From Hymenobacter rigui (GTDB taxonomy: Bacteria > Bacteroidota > Bacteroidia > Cytophagales > Hymenobacteraceae): a stretch of DNA of 64,000 bases. Position 1 is the stretch's first letter. Each line of letters starts with the position of its first letter. Below, piece by piece: positions 33,338 through 42,121 of the stretch. Made by a program: the position numbers and the translations under genes. The DNA lies in contig NZ_RWIT01000004.1 of assembly GCF_003944715.1 (NCBI RefSeq), positions 1 to 64,000 on the forward strand. The letters are read 5' to 3'. Under the pieces are notes generated by a model. It saw only the letters and a program-made list of their open reading frames with translations. It was not told the DNA's origin and searched no databases.

Positions 33338-35032
33338 TTACTCTGCGCTAAGAGCGGCGGGGGCGGCATTGGCTGCCGCTTCCGGTGCGCCGCCCTCGGG
33401 GCGAGGGCCACGGCCGGAGCGGTTGCGGCCCCCGCGCTTGCGGCGGCGCTGGCCTTCCGGCTTGTCGCCTTCGGCCCGGGGGGCATCGGCTTCACCTTCC
33501 GGGCGTGGAGCGCGGGGCTCCCGGGGCGGGCGGGCTTCGCCTTCGGGGCGGGGGGCACGGGGCTCACGCGGTTCGCGGCGGGGGCGGCTTTCGCTGCCTT
33601 CGGGCCGGTCTTCACGGGGCGGACGCTGGTAGGGCTGAGCGGGGGCCTGGCCGGCATCCAGGGCGGCCAGAGCCGCCTGGGCGCGGGCAATGCGGGCCTG
33701 CTGGTCGGCGTCGGGTTTGCCGTCGCCGCGGTTGGGGCGGGCCCCGTCGCGGCCACCGCCGCTGCGGCCGCCTCCTTCGGAGCGCGGGCCACGGTCACGG
33801 CCACCACCGCCGGAGCCGCCGCTACGGCCGCCGCGCTCGGGGCGTCCGCCAATTTTACCGCGCAGACCACTGAAGCGTTTGGGGTCGAATTCGGGCGCTT
33901 CGCCCAGACCCATGGCCTCGGTGATGCTCTGCTTTTCTACTTCCCGCTCAATCAGCTTCTCAATCTTGATAACCCGGTCCTGGTCCTGGTCACTGATGAA
34001 GGTGATGGCCGTGCCTTTGGTGGCGGCGCGGGCCGTGCGACCAATGCGGTGCACGTAATCCTCGGCGGCGCGCGGAATGTCGTAGTTCACCACGTGGCTC
34101 AGCGAGTCGATATCAATGCCGCGGCTGAGCACATCGGTGGCTACCAGAATGGGGAACTGCTTGTTCTTGAAGGCGCGCATGATTTCCTCCCGCTCCTCCT
34201 GGGTACGGTCGGATGAGATGCCCCGGGCTTCAATGCCCAGCTTATTGATGGCCCGCACGATGCCGCCCACGGCCGCTTTCTGGCTGGTGAACAGCACCAT
34301 GCTCTGCACATCCTGGGTTTTAATGATGTGCTCCAGCAGGTAAATCTTCTGGCGGTCGAAGGCCATGTAGAACTGCTGGTCGATGCCGGCGGCGGGCTTG
34401 GATACGGCCAGGCGGATTTCCTCCGGATTCTTGAGCAGCTGCTGCGAAAAGTCGCGGATTTTGCTGGGCATGGTGGCCGAGAACAGCAGCGTCTGGCGCT
34501 CCTTAGGCAGCTGCCGCACAATGTTGAGGATGTCATCGGAGAAGCCCATGTCCATCATCTTGTCGGCCTCATCCAGCACCAGATACTTCAGGTCCTCGAA
34601 CTTCACGTAGCCCATCTGCATGTGGGCAATGAGGCGGCCGGGCGTGGCAATGATGATGTCGGCGCCGGAGGTGAGGGCGCGCTTCTGCTGCTCCCAGCCT
34701 TCACTTTTGCCCCCGCCGTAGATGGCAATAGAGCTGGCTTCCACGAAGTAGCCGAAGCCGGTCACCTGCTCGTCAATCTGGGTGGCCAACTCGCGGGTGG
34801 GCACCAGAATGAGGGTGGAGGTGGTGCCGTGCTTGGCGTGGGAAATCTTGTCGATGAGGGGCAGCAGGTAGGCTGCCGTTTTGCCGGTGCCGGTCTGGGC
34901 GCAGGCTATCAAATCTTTGCCTTCCAGAATGCGCGGAATGGCTTGCTCCTGAATAGGCGTGGCATTCAGGTAATTCATGGCATCGATGCCCGCCAGCAGG
35001 TCATCGTGCAGGTTAAACTCGTGAAACGTCAA
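33338..35032 (-). CDS. DEAD-box RNA helicase, RhlE-like, with long Arg/Gly/Pro tail
   Basis: A 564-residue helicase. Residues 1-370 are the DEAD-box core: Q motif (TPIQEQAIP), AQTGTGKT, PTRELA, DEAD in VLDEADKMMDMG, SAT, DVLSRGIDID and HRIGRTAR. It is typical of RhlE-like enzymes in ribosome assembly and RNA decay. The remaining 190 residues are a low-complexity, basic tail: an RGG/RSGG-rich part then repeats of the form REPRAPRPEGEA. Such tails bind RNA and can drive phase separation. The leader has a -7 element and a 7-bp hairpin. It is convergent with the nuclease-helicase. Confidence 0.93.
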   Translation of the reverse strand: MTFHEFNLHDDLLAGIDAMNYLNATPIQEQAIPRILEGKDLIACAQTGTGKTAAYLLPLIDKISHAKHGTTSTLILVPTRELATQIDEQVTGFGYFVEASSIAIYGGGKSEGWEQQKRALTSGADIIIATPGRLIAHMQMGYVKFEDLKYLVLDEADKMMDMGFSDDILNIVRQLPKERQTLLFSATMPSKIRDFSQQLLKNPEEIRLAVSKPAAGIDQQFYMAFDRQKIYLLEHIIKTQDVQSMVLFTSQKAAVGGIVRAINKLGIEARGISSDRTQEEREEIMRAFKNKQFPILVATDVLSRGIDIDSLSHVVNYDIPRAAEDYVHRIGRTARAATKGTAITFISDQDQDRVIKIEKLIEREVEKQSITEAMGLGEAPEFDPKRFSGLRGKIGGRPERGGRSGGSGGGGRDRGPRSEGGGRSGGGRDGARPNRGDGKPDADQQARIARAQAALAALDAGQAPAQPYQRPPREDRPEGSESRPRREPREPRAPRPEGEARPPREPRAPRPEGEADAPRAEGDKPEGQRRRKRGGRNRSGRGPRPEGGAPEAAANAAPAALSAE

Positions 35033-35062
35033 GGTGCAGCTGTGTTTTTAGATTGATTGATG

Positions 35063-35085
35063 GCTGACCCTGCTTTTCGGTCAGC
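35063..35085 (-). other. Hairpin in the RNA helicase leader
   Basis: GCTGACC (35063-35069) pairs with GGTCAGC (35079-35085), about 30 bases before the helicase ATG and downstream of its -7 element. Confidence 0.55.
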
Positions 35086-35106
35086 AAACCGCTTTGTGAA
35101 TTGCAA

Positions 35107-35114
35107 CAAAGATA
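35107..35114 (-). promoter_or_regulatory. -7 element of the RNA helicase gene
   Basis: TATCTTTG on the minus strand matches TAnnTTTG, giving a leader of about 70 bases. Confidence 0.5.
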
Positions 35115-35158
35115 GAGGGATTTGCGTGCCGTTGCGGCTGGGCGGTAGTAGCGCGCAT

Positions 35159-35195
35159 AGAACGTCATTCCGAGCGGAGCGAGAAATGACGTTCT
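35159..35195. repeat. Short palindrome, type D
   Basis: AGAACGTCATT (35159-35169) pairs with AATGACGTTCT (35185-35195). The core GTCATTCCGAGCGGAGC recurs at 36265-36424. Its right end lies 3 bases before the end of the oxidoreductase gene. Confidence 0.8.
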
Positions 35196-35197
35196 TT

Positions 35198-36220
35198 TCA
35201 GCCTTTACCCGCCAGCACCTCCAGCTGCCAGCGCAACTGCTCGGCGCGCACTGGGAAGGGCTGGCCGTGGCGGATGGTTTGGTAGACGGCTTCGAACAGG
35301 CCCTGGTACTGGCCCTGGGGCGCGGCAAGGTGTGAAACCTGGATTTCACCGGGGGCGGGTACCAGCGTGAGGGTGCCTTCCTGGCCGGCGGACTCGTGGC
35401 CATACGTGGGCGCAGTGGGCGGCAGGCCCTGATCAAGCTGGGTTTCCTGCACGTCGGCGCGGCTTTTCTGAAAGGAGCCGAGGGTACCGTGCAGCACGTA
35501 CGCCGGTACCGGGGCGGCCGTGAGCAGGCTGCCAGCCACAAACACGTTCAGTCCCTGCGAATACTGCAGATGCACGTGGAAGTAGTCATCGACGCGGGAG
35601 CCGGGGCGGTGACTGGCGCGCGTGACATGGGTGCGTTCGGGCTGCCCGAACAAGCTCAAGGCCTGATCCAGCACGTGCGGGCCCAAATCAAAGCTGAGGC
35701 CGCTGCCGGGTACGGCCGGGTCTTCCTTGAAAGTTTTGGTATTGAGGGCCGTTTTGTACCGGTCGAAGCGGAAATGCACCTCGGTCAGTTCGCCCAGCTG
35801 CCCACTTTCCACTACTTGCCGCACCAGCTGAAAATCGGAGTCCCAACGGCGGTTCTGGTAGGCCAGTACGTGCCGGTTTTGGGCCGCGGCCACAGCCAGC
35901 AACTCGTCCAGCTCGGCTACGGTGGTTGCCACTGGCTTTTCGATGAGCACGTGCTTACCGGCCTGCAAGGCCTGCTTGGCCAAGGCAAAATGCGTGTCGT
36001 TGGGTGTGTTGATGATAACCAGCTCCAGCTCCGGGTCGGCCAGCAGCTCAGCCACGCTGTCGTAGCTCGTGACGGTGGGATAGTGCTGCTGGGCCTGTTT
36101 GCGGCTACGCTCCACTACGGCCCGCAGCTGAAAGCCGGGGTGGGCCTGCACGAACGGCGCGTGGAAAATGCGGCCCGACATGCCGAAGGCCAGCAAGCCG
36201 GTTTGAATGGGGAAGGACAT
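35198..36220 (-). CDS. Gfo/Idh/MocA family oxidoreductase
   Basis: A 340-residue NAD(P)-dependent dehydrogenase. The N-terminal Rossmann domain has GLLAFGMSGRIFHAPF, IINTPNDTHFALAKQALQAG and the hallmark EKP in HVLIEKPVATTV. The C-terminal Gfo/Idh/MocA domain has GSGLSFDLGPHVLDQALSLFG. Substrates for the family are mostly sugars, inositols or bilins; the closest well-known type by pattern is the YdgJ/scyllo-inositol group, a weak assignment. ATG 36220 is chosen because the longer ORF extends into a repeat element. Confidence 0.9.
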   Translation of the reverse strand: MSFPIQTGLLAFGMSGRIFHAPFVQAHPGFQLRAVVERSRKQAQQHYPTVTSYDSVAELLADPELELVIINTPNDTHFALAKQALQAGKHVLIEKPVATTVAELDELLAVAAAQNRHVLAYQNRRWDSDFQLVRQVVESGQLGELTEVHFRFDRYKTALNTKTFKEDPAVPGSGLSFDLGPHVLDQALSLFGQPERTHVTRASHRPGSRVDDYFHVHLQYSQGLNVFVAGSLLTAAPVPAYVLHGTLGSFQKSRADVQETQLDQGLPPTAPTYGHESAGQEGTLTLVPAPGEIQVSHLAAPQGQYQGLFEAVYQTIRHGQPFPVRAEQLRWQLEVLAGKG

Positions 36221-36264
36221 GGGCGTTTTTCGTGGTTGGAGAGGAAAGTGGAAGGGCGGGATGT

Positions 36265-36424
36265 CAAGAACGTCATTCCAGGAACGTCGTTTCAAGAACG
36301 TCATTCCGAGCGGAGCCGAGGAATCTCGCGTGCAATGGTAAACTTGCCGTAAGAGTTAGTTGCTACAACATCAGCACGCGAGATTCCTCGGCTACGGCTT
36401 CGCCTTCGCTCAGAATGACGTTCT
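36265..36424. repeat. Palindrome, type D, with three 14-base tandem units at one end
   Basis: Inverted arms run from 36294 to 36332 and 36375 to 36424, with AGCCGAGGAATCTCGCGTG inverted exactly. In front, three 14-base units (36265-36278, 36279-36292 and 36293-36306) repeat CAAGAACGTCATTC with changes only in the middle copy. It lies between divergent genes. Confidence 0.85.
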
Positions 36425-36448
36425 GTTTATTACCCCTCCACCCAAACC

Positions 36449-37189
36449 ATGGCTACGCTCGACCGTTTTTCTTCCCAGGCAGATTTGTACGCCCGCTACC
36501 GCATCGACTACCCGACGGAGCTATACCAATGGCTGCTGCCGCAGGTGCCGGGCCGGGCCCGAGCCTGGGACTGCGCCACCGGCAACGGGCAGGTAGCGGC
36601 GGTGCTGGCCGAGCATTTCGCCCAGGTAGAGGCCACCGACATCAGCACCGCCCAGTTAAGTAAGGCCCCGCAACGCTCTAACATCCGCTACCAAACGGCC
36701 CGCGCTGAGCATACGCCGTTTGCTGCGGATAGCTTCGATCTGATAACGGTAGCCCAGGCGGTGCATTGGTTTGACATGGACGCCTTCAATGCCGAGGTGC
36801 GCCGCGTGCTGCGGCCGGGCGGCGTGCTGGCCGAGTGGGGCTACAACCTGCTCACCATCAGCCCCGAAATTGATCCGCTGGTGCGGCACTTCCACGACGA
36901 CACCATGCGGCCCTATTGGGATGATAACCGCTGGCACATTATGGATGAGTACGCCCGACTGCCGTTTCCGTTTGTCGGGGCGCAAACCGCCCGCTTTGCG
37001 GTGCGGCGGCAGTGGTCGGCGGAGTGGCTGCTGAACTACCTGCGCACGTGGTCGAGCGTGGCCAACTTTCAGAAGCAGCACCAGCAGGACCCCGTTCTGC
37101 AGCTTGCCGGGGAGCTGACGCAGCTGTGGGGGCCGGGGGAGCGGGAGGTAGTGTTTCCGGTGTTTGCGCGGGCGGGGCAGGTTGAGTAG
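36449..37189 (+). CDS. Class I SAM-dependent methyltransferase
   Basis: A 246-residue Rossmann-fold methyltransferase. The SAM-binding motif I is AWDCATGNGQVAAVLA (about 38-53), followed by VEATDISTAQL and SFDLITVAQAVHWFD, and RVLRPGGVLAEWGYN is motif post-III. The HWFD tract is typical of small-molecule methyltransferases in the UbiE/trans-aconitate group. The substrate is not known. It starts at ATG and is followed 21 bases later by the CoA-transferase gene. Confidence 0.9.
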   Translation: MATLDRFSSQADLYARYRIDYPTELYQWLLPQVPGRARAWDCATGNGQVAAVLAEHFAQVEATDISTAQLSKAPQRSNIRYQTARAEHTPFAADSFDLITVAQAVHWFDMDAFNAEVRRVLRPGGVLAEWGYNLLTISPEIDPLVRHFHDDTMRPYWDDNRWHIMDEYARLPFPFVGAQTARFAVRRQWSAEWLLNYLRTWSSVANFQKQHQQDPVLQLAGELTQLWGPGEREVVFPVFARAGQVE

Positions 37190-37197
37190 AGCGGTGC

Positions 37198-37205
37198 TAC
37201 CTTCG
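37198..37205 (+). promoter_or_regulatory. -7-like element abutting the CoA-transferase start
   Basis: TACCTTCG differs from TAnnTTTG at one position. Five bases separate it from the ATG at 37211. Confidence 0.4.
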
Positions 37206-37210
37206 GCCGC

Positions 37211-38347
37211 ATGAATACTGCTTCTGAACTACCCCTGGCCGGACTGCGCGTGCTGGAGCTGGCCTCGGTGCTGGCCGGGCCGCAGGTGGGCCAGTTTCTG
37301 GCCGAGCTGGGGGCTGAGGTGCTCAAGCTGGAAGCCCCGGCCGGCGACGTCACCCGTACCTGGCGCACCCCTGCCGAAGACCCCGCCACCACCGTAACGG
37401 CCTACTTCAGCAGTGCCAACTGGGGCAAACGCAGCCAGATTATCGACCTGACCACCGAAGTCGGCCGCGCCGCGCTGCACCAGCTGGCCGCCCGCGCCGA
37501 CATCGTGCTGACCTCCTACAAGCCCGGCGACGCCGAAAAGCTCGGGGCCGACTACGCCACGCTTTCAAGTCAGAATCCGCGCCTGATTTATGGTCACATC
37601 ACCGGCTACGGCCCCCACGCCAGCCGGGCCGGCTACGACGCCGTGCTGCAGGCCGAAACCGGCTTTATGCACCTCAACGCGGCCGGCCCCGGCCACGCGC
37701 CCCAGAAAATGCCCGTGGCCCTCATCGACCTGCTCACAGCCCATCAGCTCAAGGAAGGTTTGCTCACGGCCCTGTACCGGCGCGAGCGGACCGGGCAGGG
37801 TGCGTTGGTGCAGGTGAGTTTGCTGGATAGTGCGCTGGCTTCCCTGGCCAACCAGGCGGCCACCTACCTCGTCACGGGCCACGACCCCCAGCCAATGGGC
37901 TCCGGCCACCCCAGCATCGTGCCCTACGGTACCGTGTACACCGCCCAGGATGGTGTGCAGCTGCTGCTGGCGGTGGGCTCCGACCGGCAGTTTCAGCAGC
38001 TGTGCGCCGTGCTGCAACGGCCTGAGTGGGCCGGGGATGAGCGTTTTTGTCGTAACCCCAATCGGGTAACGCACCGTGCCGAGCTGGAAGAATTGCTGGC
38101 CGGCCGCATTGCTGAGGTAAACGGTGCGGAGCTGCTGGCGGCCCTGGAAGACCTGGCCGTGCCGGCCGGAGCCGTGCGTACGGTAGGTGAGGCGCTGGCC
38201 CAGCCCTCGGCCCAGGCGATGCTGCTGCCCGCCGCTGCTGGTTTCGTGTGGCCGGGGTTGCGTACGGTAGCTTTTCGGAGCAACAGCTGGCCGGTTGCCG
38301 GGCAGTTGCTGGCCCCGCCGCCATTGCCCGGACAGGCCGAAAACTAA
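37211..38347 (+). CDS. CaiB/BaiF family (type III) CoA-transferase
   Basis: A 378-residue class III CoA-transferase. The N-terminal LRVLELASVLAGPQVGQFLA and LGAEVLKLEAPAGD are typical, and YDAVLQAETGFMHLNA includes a central Asp region, the position of the catalytic Asp in Frc-like enzymes (D-AV). Members transfer CoA between carboxylic acids such as carnitine, formate/oxalate or bile acids; the substrate here is unknown. A TACCTTCG element ends 5 bases before the ATG, suggesting a leaderless transcript. Confidence 0.9.
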   Translation: MNTASELPLAGLRVLELASVLAGPQVGQFLAELGAEVLKLEAPAGDVTRTWRTPAEDPATTVTAYFSSANWGKRSQIIDLTTEVGRAALHQLAARADIVLTSYKPGDAEKLGADYATLSSQNPRLIYGHITGYGPHASRAGYDAVLQAETGFMHLNAAGPGHAPQKMPVALIDLLTAHQLKEGLLTALYRRERTGQGALVQVSLLDSALASLANQAATYLVTGHDPQPMGSGHPSIVPYGTVYTAQDGVQLLLAVGSDRQFQQLCAVLQRPEWAGDERFCRNPNRVTHRAELEELLAGRIAEVNGAELLAALEDLAVPAGAVRTVGEALAQPSAQAMLLPAAAGFVWPGLRTVAFRSNSWPVAGQLLAPPPLPGQAEN

Positions 38348-38526
38348 ATTTGTCGGGTGCCAGTCAGGGGTAATCCGGCCGGGAAGCAGGTTGGTCGAAA
38401 GTGCATAAATCGAAACTAAGAGCCGGTTAGTTTGCGTAGGTACCAGATTCCAAGACTGTGCTCCGGCGCAGTTGGTTGTTGAATCTGGGCTTAACGCTGT
38501 ATTTCAGACCTGGTCCACTTACTCAC

Positions 38527-39381
38527 ATGGTAATGCCGCACACCTCGCCCGCCACGCTGCCCCAAACCGACGACGGTACCCCCGGCGCTCCGCTGCCCAC
38601 TGCCACTGCCGATACTGCCGCTACCGCCAGCACGCCCAACTCCGAGAACCAAGCCCCCAATGCGCCTGGTGCCCCCGCACCTTCGCCCGAAGACCGTCTT
38701 GACCTCATTTTCGACGGCCTGAAGCAGAAATCCTCCGCCAAGCAGGCTATCTACCGCAATACGCTGGCCACGTTTGATTTGCTGCGCAAGGTATCACAGG
38801 AGCTGGTAGTGGAGCTGAGCCGCAAAATTACGCCCGTCGATTCCACGGTGATTATCGAGTATCGGCCGGTGAATGATATGGAGTTCCACATCCGGTTCTC
38901 GGGCGATCTGCTGGTGTTCGTGCTGCACTCCAACATCGTTACTTTTCCCGACGACTATGGCCCAATGGCTACCCGCTACGTGGAGGAAGACTTCCGGCGG
39001 CGGTTTTTCGGCCACATCATGGCCTATAACTTCATGGCCGACAGCATCAAGTACCAGCGCTTGAACGACCCCGGCTACCTGGTGGGCCGGCTGCTCATTA
39101 ACATCGATAACCACTACTTTCTGGAAGGGGTGCAGCAGCTAGAACTCCCTGACAACGACATGTCGGATAACCCCGTCACGGAGGACAGCCTCAAGCTGTT
39201 CGTGGAAAGCGCCATGATTGCCGCCGTCAATAACGACCTGGTTGCCCCGCCGCTGAGCGACATTCAGAAAATTTCAGTGAAGCAGAAGCTGGAAAACCAG
39301 CAGGTGAGCCGGGGCAGCAAGGTGGGCTTCAGCTTCTACCACGAGCAGCATCACCCCAGCATTGACGGGCTGCCGTATTGA
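38527..39381 (+). CDS. Conserved hypothetical protein
   Basis: A 284-residue protein with a disordered Pro/Ala/Thr-rich N-terminus (about 1-55) and a folded part from about residue 58. The folded part has the patterns VIIEYRPVNDMEFHIRFSGD and VGRLLINIDNHYFLEGV, with no signal peptide or membrane helix. I do not recognise a family, though the well-conserved feel suggests a Bacteroidota-specific one. ATG 38527 is preferred; the longer ORF adds a hydrophobic segment and lacks support. Confidence 0.7.
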   Translation: MVMPHTSPATLPQTDDGTPGAPLPTATADTAATASTPNSENQAPNAPGAPAPSPEDRLDLIFDGLKQKSSAKQAIYRNTLATFDLLRKVSQELVVELSRKITPVDSTVIIEYRPVNDMEFHIRFSGDLLVFVLHSNIVTFPDDYGPMATRYVEEDFRRRFFGHIMAYNFMADSIKYQRLNDPGYLVGRLLINIDNHYFLEGVQQLELPDNDMSDNPVTEDSLKLFVESAMIAAVNNDLVAPPLSDIQKISVKQKLENQQVSRGSKVGFSFYHEQHHPSIDGLPY

Positions 39382-39385
39382 ACTG

Positions 39386-39410
39386 GTGAATTTGTGAAGT
39401 GGTGAGCTTG
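39386..39410 (-). repeat. TTCACC-type short repeat
   Basis: Read on the minus strand this is a run of TCACC and TTCAC blocks, similar to that in the hemG leader (16024-16064). It lies next to the type B palindrome. Confidence 0.5.
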
Positions 39411-39417
39411 ACGTTCT

Positions 39418-39579
39418 GTCATTGCGGGCGGAGCGAAGCAATCCGTCCTGTCCGAAGTGACAAGCCTCAAAAAAGCGAAAAGTCCCTGCCGTTCGTACTG
39501 ACGGCAGGGGCTTTCTGCTTATTCTATACTTGTCGCCTTGAAGAGGACGGATTGCTTCGTCGTGCCTCCTCGCAATGAC
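39418..39579. repeat. Composite palindrome, type B, with internal terminator
   Basis: The outer arms run from GTCATTGCG (39418-39426) to CGCAATGAC (39571-39579), with inverted CAATCCGTCC inside. The right end is 2 bases from the trpS stop codon. It resembles the copy at 12463-12623. Confidence 0.85.
39479..39514. terminator. Bidirectional terminator inside type B palindrome
   Basis: AAAGTCCCTGCCGT (39479-39492) pairs with ACGGCAGGGGCTTT (39501-39514) with one G-T wobble. It separates convergent genes. Confidence 0.8.
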
Positions 39580-39581
39580 GG

Positions 39582-40559
<978 letters not shown>

Positions 40560-40597
40560 GAGGAAAAACAGGAGTAAGACGTATGTAATTCGAAATT

Positions 40598-41203
40598 CTA
40601 TTTTCCGGTAATGTTGTATTGGTGTATACGACTTGCTATTGCTTCTAATTCTGTTTTTTTATTTTGTAGTAATGCCTGTATATCTGGTGAGTTTGGAAAA
40701 AGAGCCAGGAGCTCTTCAGTAGAGCTAGTGTTCTTATTAAAACCGAAAGTTTTTTTAGAGGTGTAGACTATATATTTATCTGTGCCTTTTTTGCGGAATA
40801 CAGGCGTGTTTAAATACGATACGGTATTGCCTGATTGATAGACGTAGCCATATCTGTAAATTTCTATCTCTGCTAACTCCAATATCTCCAAAAAAACAGG
40901 GTCATTATGTTCCCTTCGGTCATAAATAGCTCTGTTGGCAAAAGGAATGTTATCAACCCGAATGAATGACTGGCCATCAATATTAAAGGACTGTACTTCA
41001 TGAATCGGATATTTATTTTTTCCTGATTCATCTTTCACAACCAGCTTGGCACGCGAGAAAAAGGTGGCTAAATTGTAAGTTATTTCGCCTTTGCCTGTAG
41101 TGCCATTGACTAATAAGAAGCTTCCGGTCTTGTCTTTTTTTTGCGCAATTGCTGGAGTGCCAAGACCGCAGATAGTTAGCAAAACTAATAAGAGCGTTTT
41201 CAT
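40598..41203 (-). CDS. AT-rich secreted protein of unknown function
   Basis: A 201-residue protein with a signal peptide (MKTLLLVLLTICGLGTPAIA, cleaved about residue 20), then a soluble part rich in Lys, Asn, Tyr and Ile. No family is recognised; GKGEITYNLATFF and YPIHEVQSFNIDGQSFIRVD suggest beta strands. Codon choice is clearly more AT-rich than in trpS and yhhQ on either side, which may mean recent transfer or relaxed selection. It is in the same orientation as, and 38 bases from, trpS. Confidence 0.75.
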   Translation of the reverse strand: MKTLLLVLLTICGLGTPAIAQKKDKTGSFLLVNGTTGKGEITYNLATFFSRAKLVVKDESGKNKYPIHEVQSFNIDGQSFIRVDNIPFANRAIYDRREHNDPVFLEILELAEIEIYRYGYVYQSGNTVSYLNTPVFRKKGTDKYIVYTSKKTFGFNKNTSSTEELLALFPNSPDIQALLQNKKTELEAIASRIHQYNITGK

Positions 41204-41220
41204 TGATTAATGGTGATTAT

Positions 41221-41970
41221 TTACACTGCCTCGTCGGCCACTGCTTCCTGCTGCAGCTCGCGGGTGGCCTCGTCGCCCAGGTACCGGTCGATGAGGGCGT
41301 GGGCGAGGTACAGCACGGGCGTGAGCAGAATGGCCGCCGCAAATTTATACCAGTAGTTGGTGTTTGCCACGCTTAATACCTGGTCGAAGCTCCAGTTGCC
41401 GAATACATAGAAGGCCACGAACAGCACCACAAACGAATCGACGAGCTGGGAGATGAGCGTGGAGCCGGTGGCCCGCAGCCAGATGTAGCGCCCGCCCGCT
41501 ACGCGCCGGAACCACTGAAACACCGACGCATCCAGCACCTGCCCGATAATAAAAGCCGTAATGGAGCCAATGATAATGCCCAGCCCCTGCCGGAAAATGC
41601 TCTGGTAGGCAAACTCAATGTTAAACGGCCGCCCCTGGCCATCCTTGCTATTCACATCCAGCCAGAATTGCGCCGGCGGCAGCTTGGTAGTGGCCAGAAT
41701 CACGAGGAAGGCGTACAGAATCAGGCCCACCGTGAGGAAGCTCACGCGCAATACCCCAGCCCGCCCGAAGTACTCGTTGATGATATCGGTGGTGATGAAC
41801 ACCACCGGCCAGATGATAACGCCCGCCGTGAGGTTGCCGGGCAGGCCCAGCAGCGCCTCCACCGAGAAAATCTTGACGCCGATAATTTCGGCCAGCAGCG
41901 CATTTACAATAAAAATGCCACTCAGCACTAGGTAGAGCTGCTGCTTTTTATGGGATAAAGGTTGGGGCAT
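41221..41970 (-). CDS. Queuosine precursor transporter (YhhQ/VUT family)
   Basis: A 249-residue inner-membrane protein with about six helices. The VUT family signature is clear: LLAEIIGVKIFSVEALLG, ITTDIINEYFGRAGV and VDSFVVLFVAFY. Family members import queuine precursors (preQ0 or preQ1). A second C-terminal loop has the charged motif LRATGSTLISQLVDS. ATG 41970 is chosen at the start of a polar N-terminus; an upstream in-frame ATG adds 18 non-conserved residues. Confidence 0.92.
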   Translation of the reverse strand: MPQPLSHKKQQLYLVLSGIFIVNALLAEIIGVKIFSVEALLGLPGNLTAGVIIWPVVFITTDIINEYFGRAGVLRVSFLTVGLILYAFLVILATTKLPPAQFWLDVNSKDGQGRPFNIEFAYQSIFRQGLGIIIGSITAFIIGQVLDASVFQWFRRVAGGRYIWLRATGSTLISQLVDSFVVLFVAFYVFGNWSFDQVLSVANTNYWYKFAAAILLTPVLYLAHALIDRYLGDEATRELQQEAVADEAV

Positions 41971-42121
41971 ACGGGAGGGGAGAAGAAGGAAATCAGCGGT
42001 TGATTTCGGGTACTGGAAGGGCACTATGCAGAGGGCAGAGAAGCATCTCGCGTGCTGGCGTCTGGATAGCTTAGTAACGTCTCAAGCAATATACTTGGCT
42101 ATGCTACGGCATAACGCTCTG

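Noticed and set aside
4627..36424. Repeated palindromes considered as a CRISPR array
   Set aside because: They are dispersed, inverted, lack regular spacers and have no cas genes near them.
36232..36663. A 143-codon + strand ORF starting in the type D repeat
   Set aside because: It begins inside the palindrome and runs out of frame through the methyltransferase gene.
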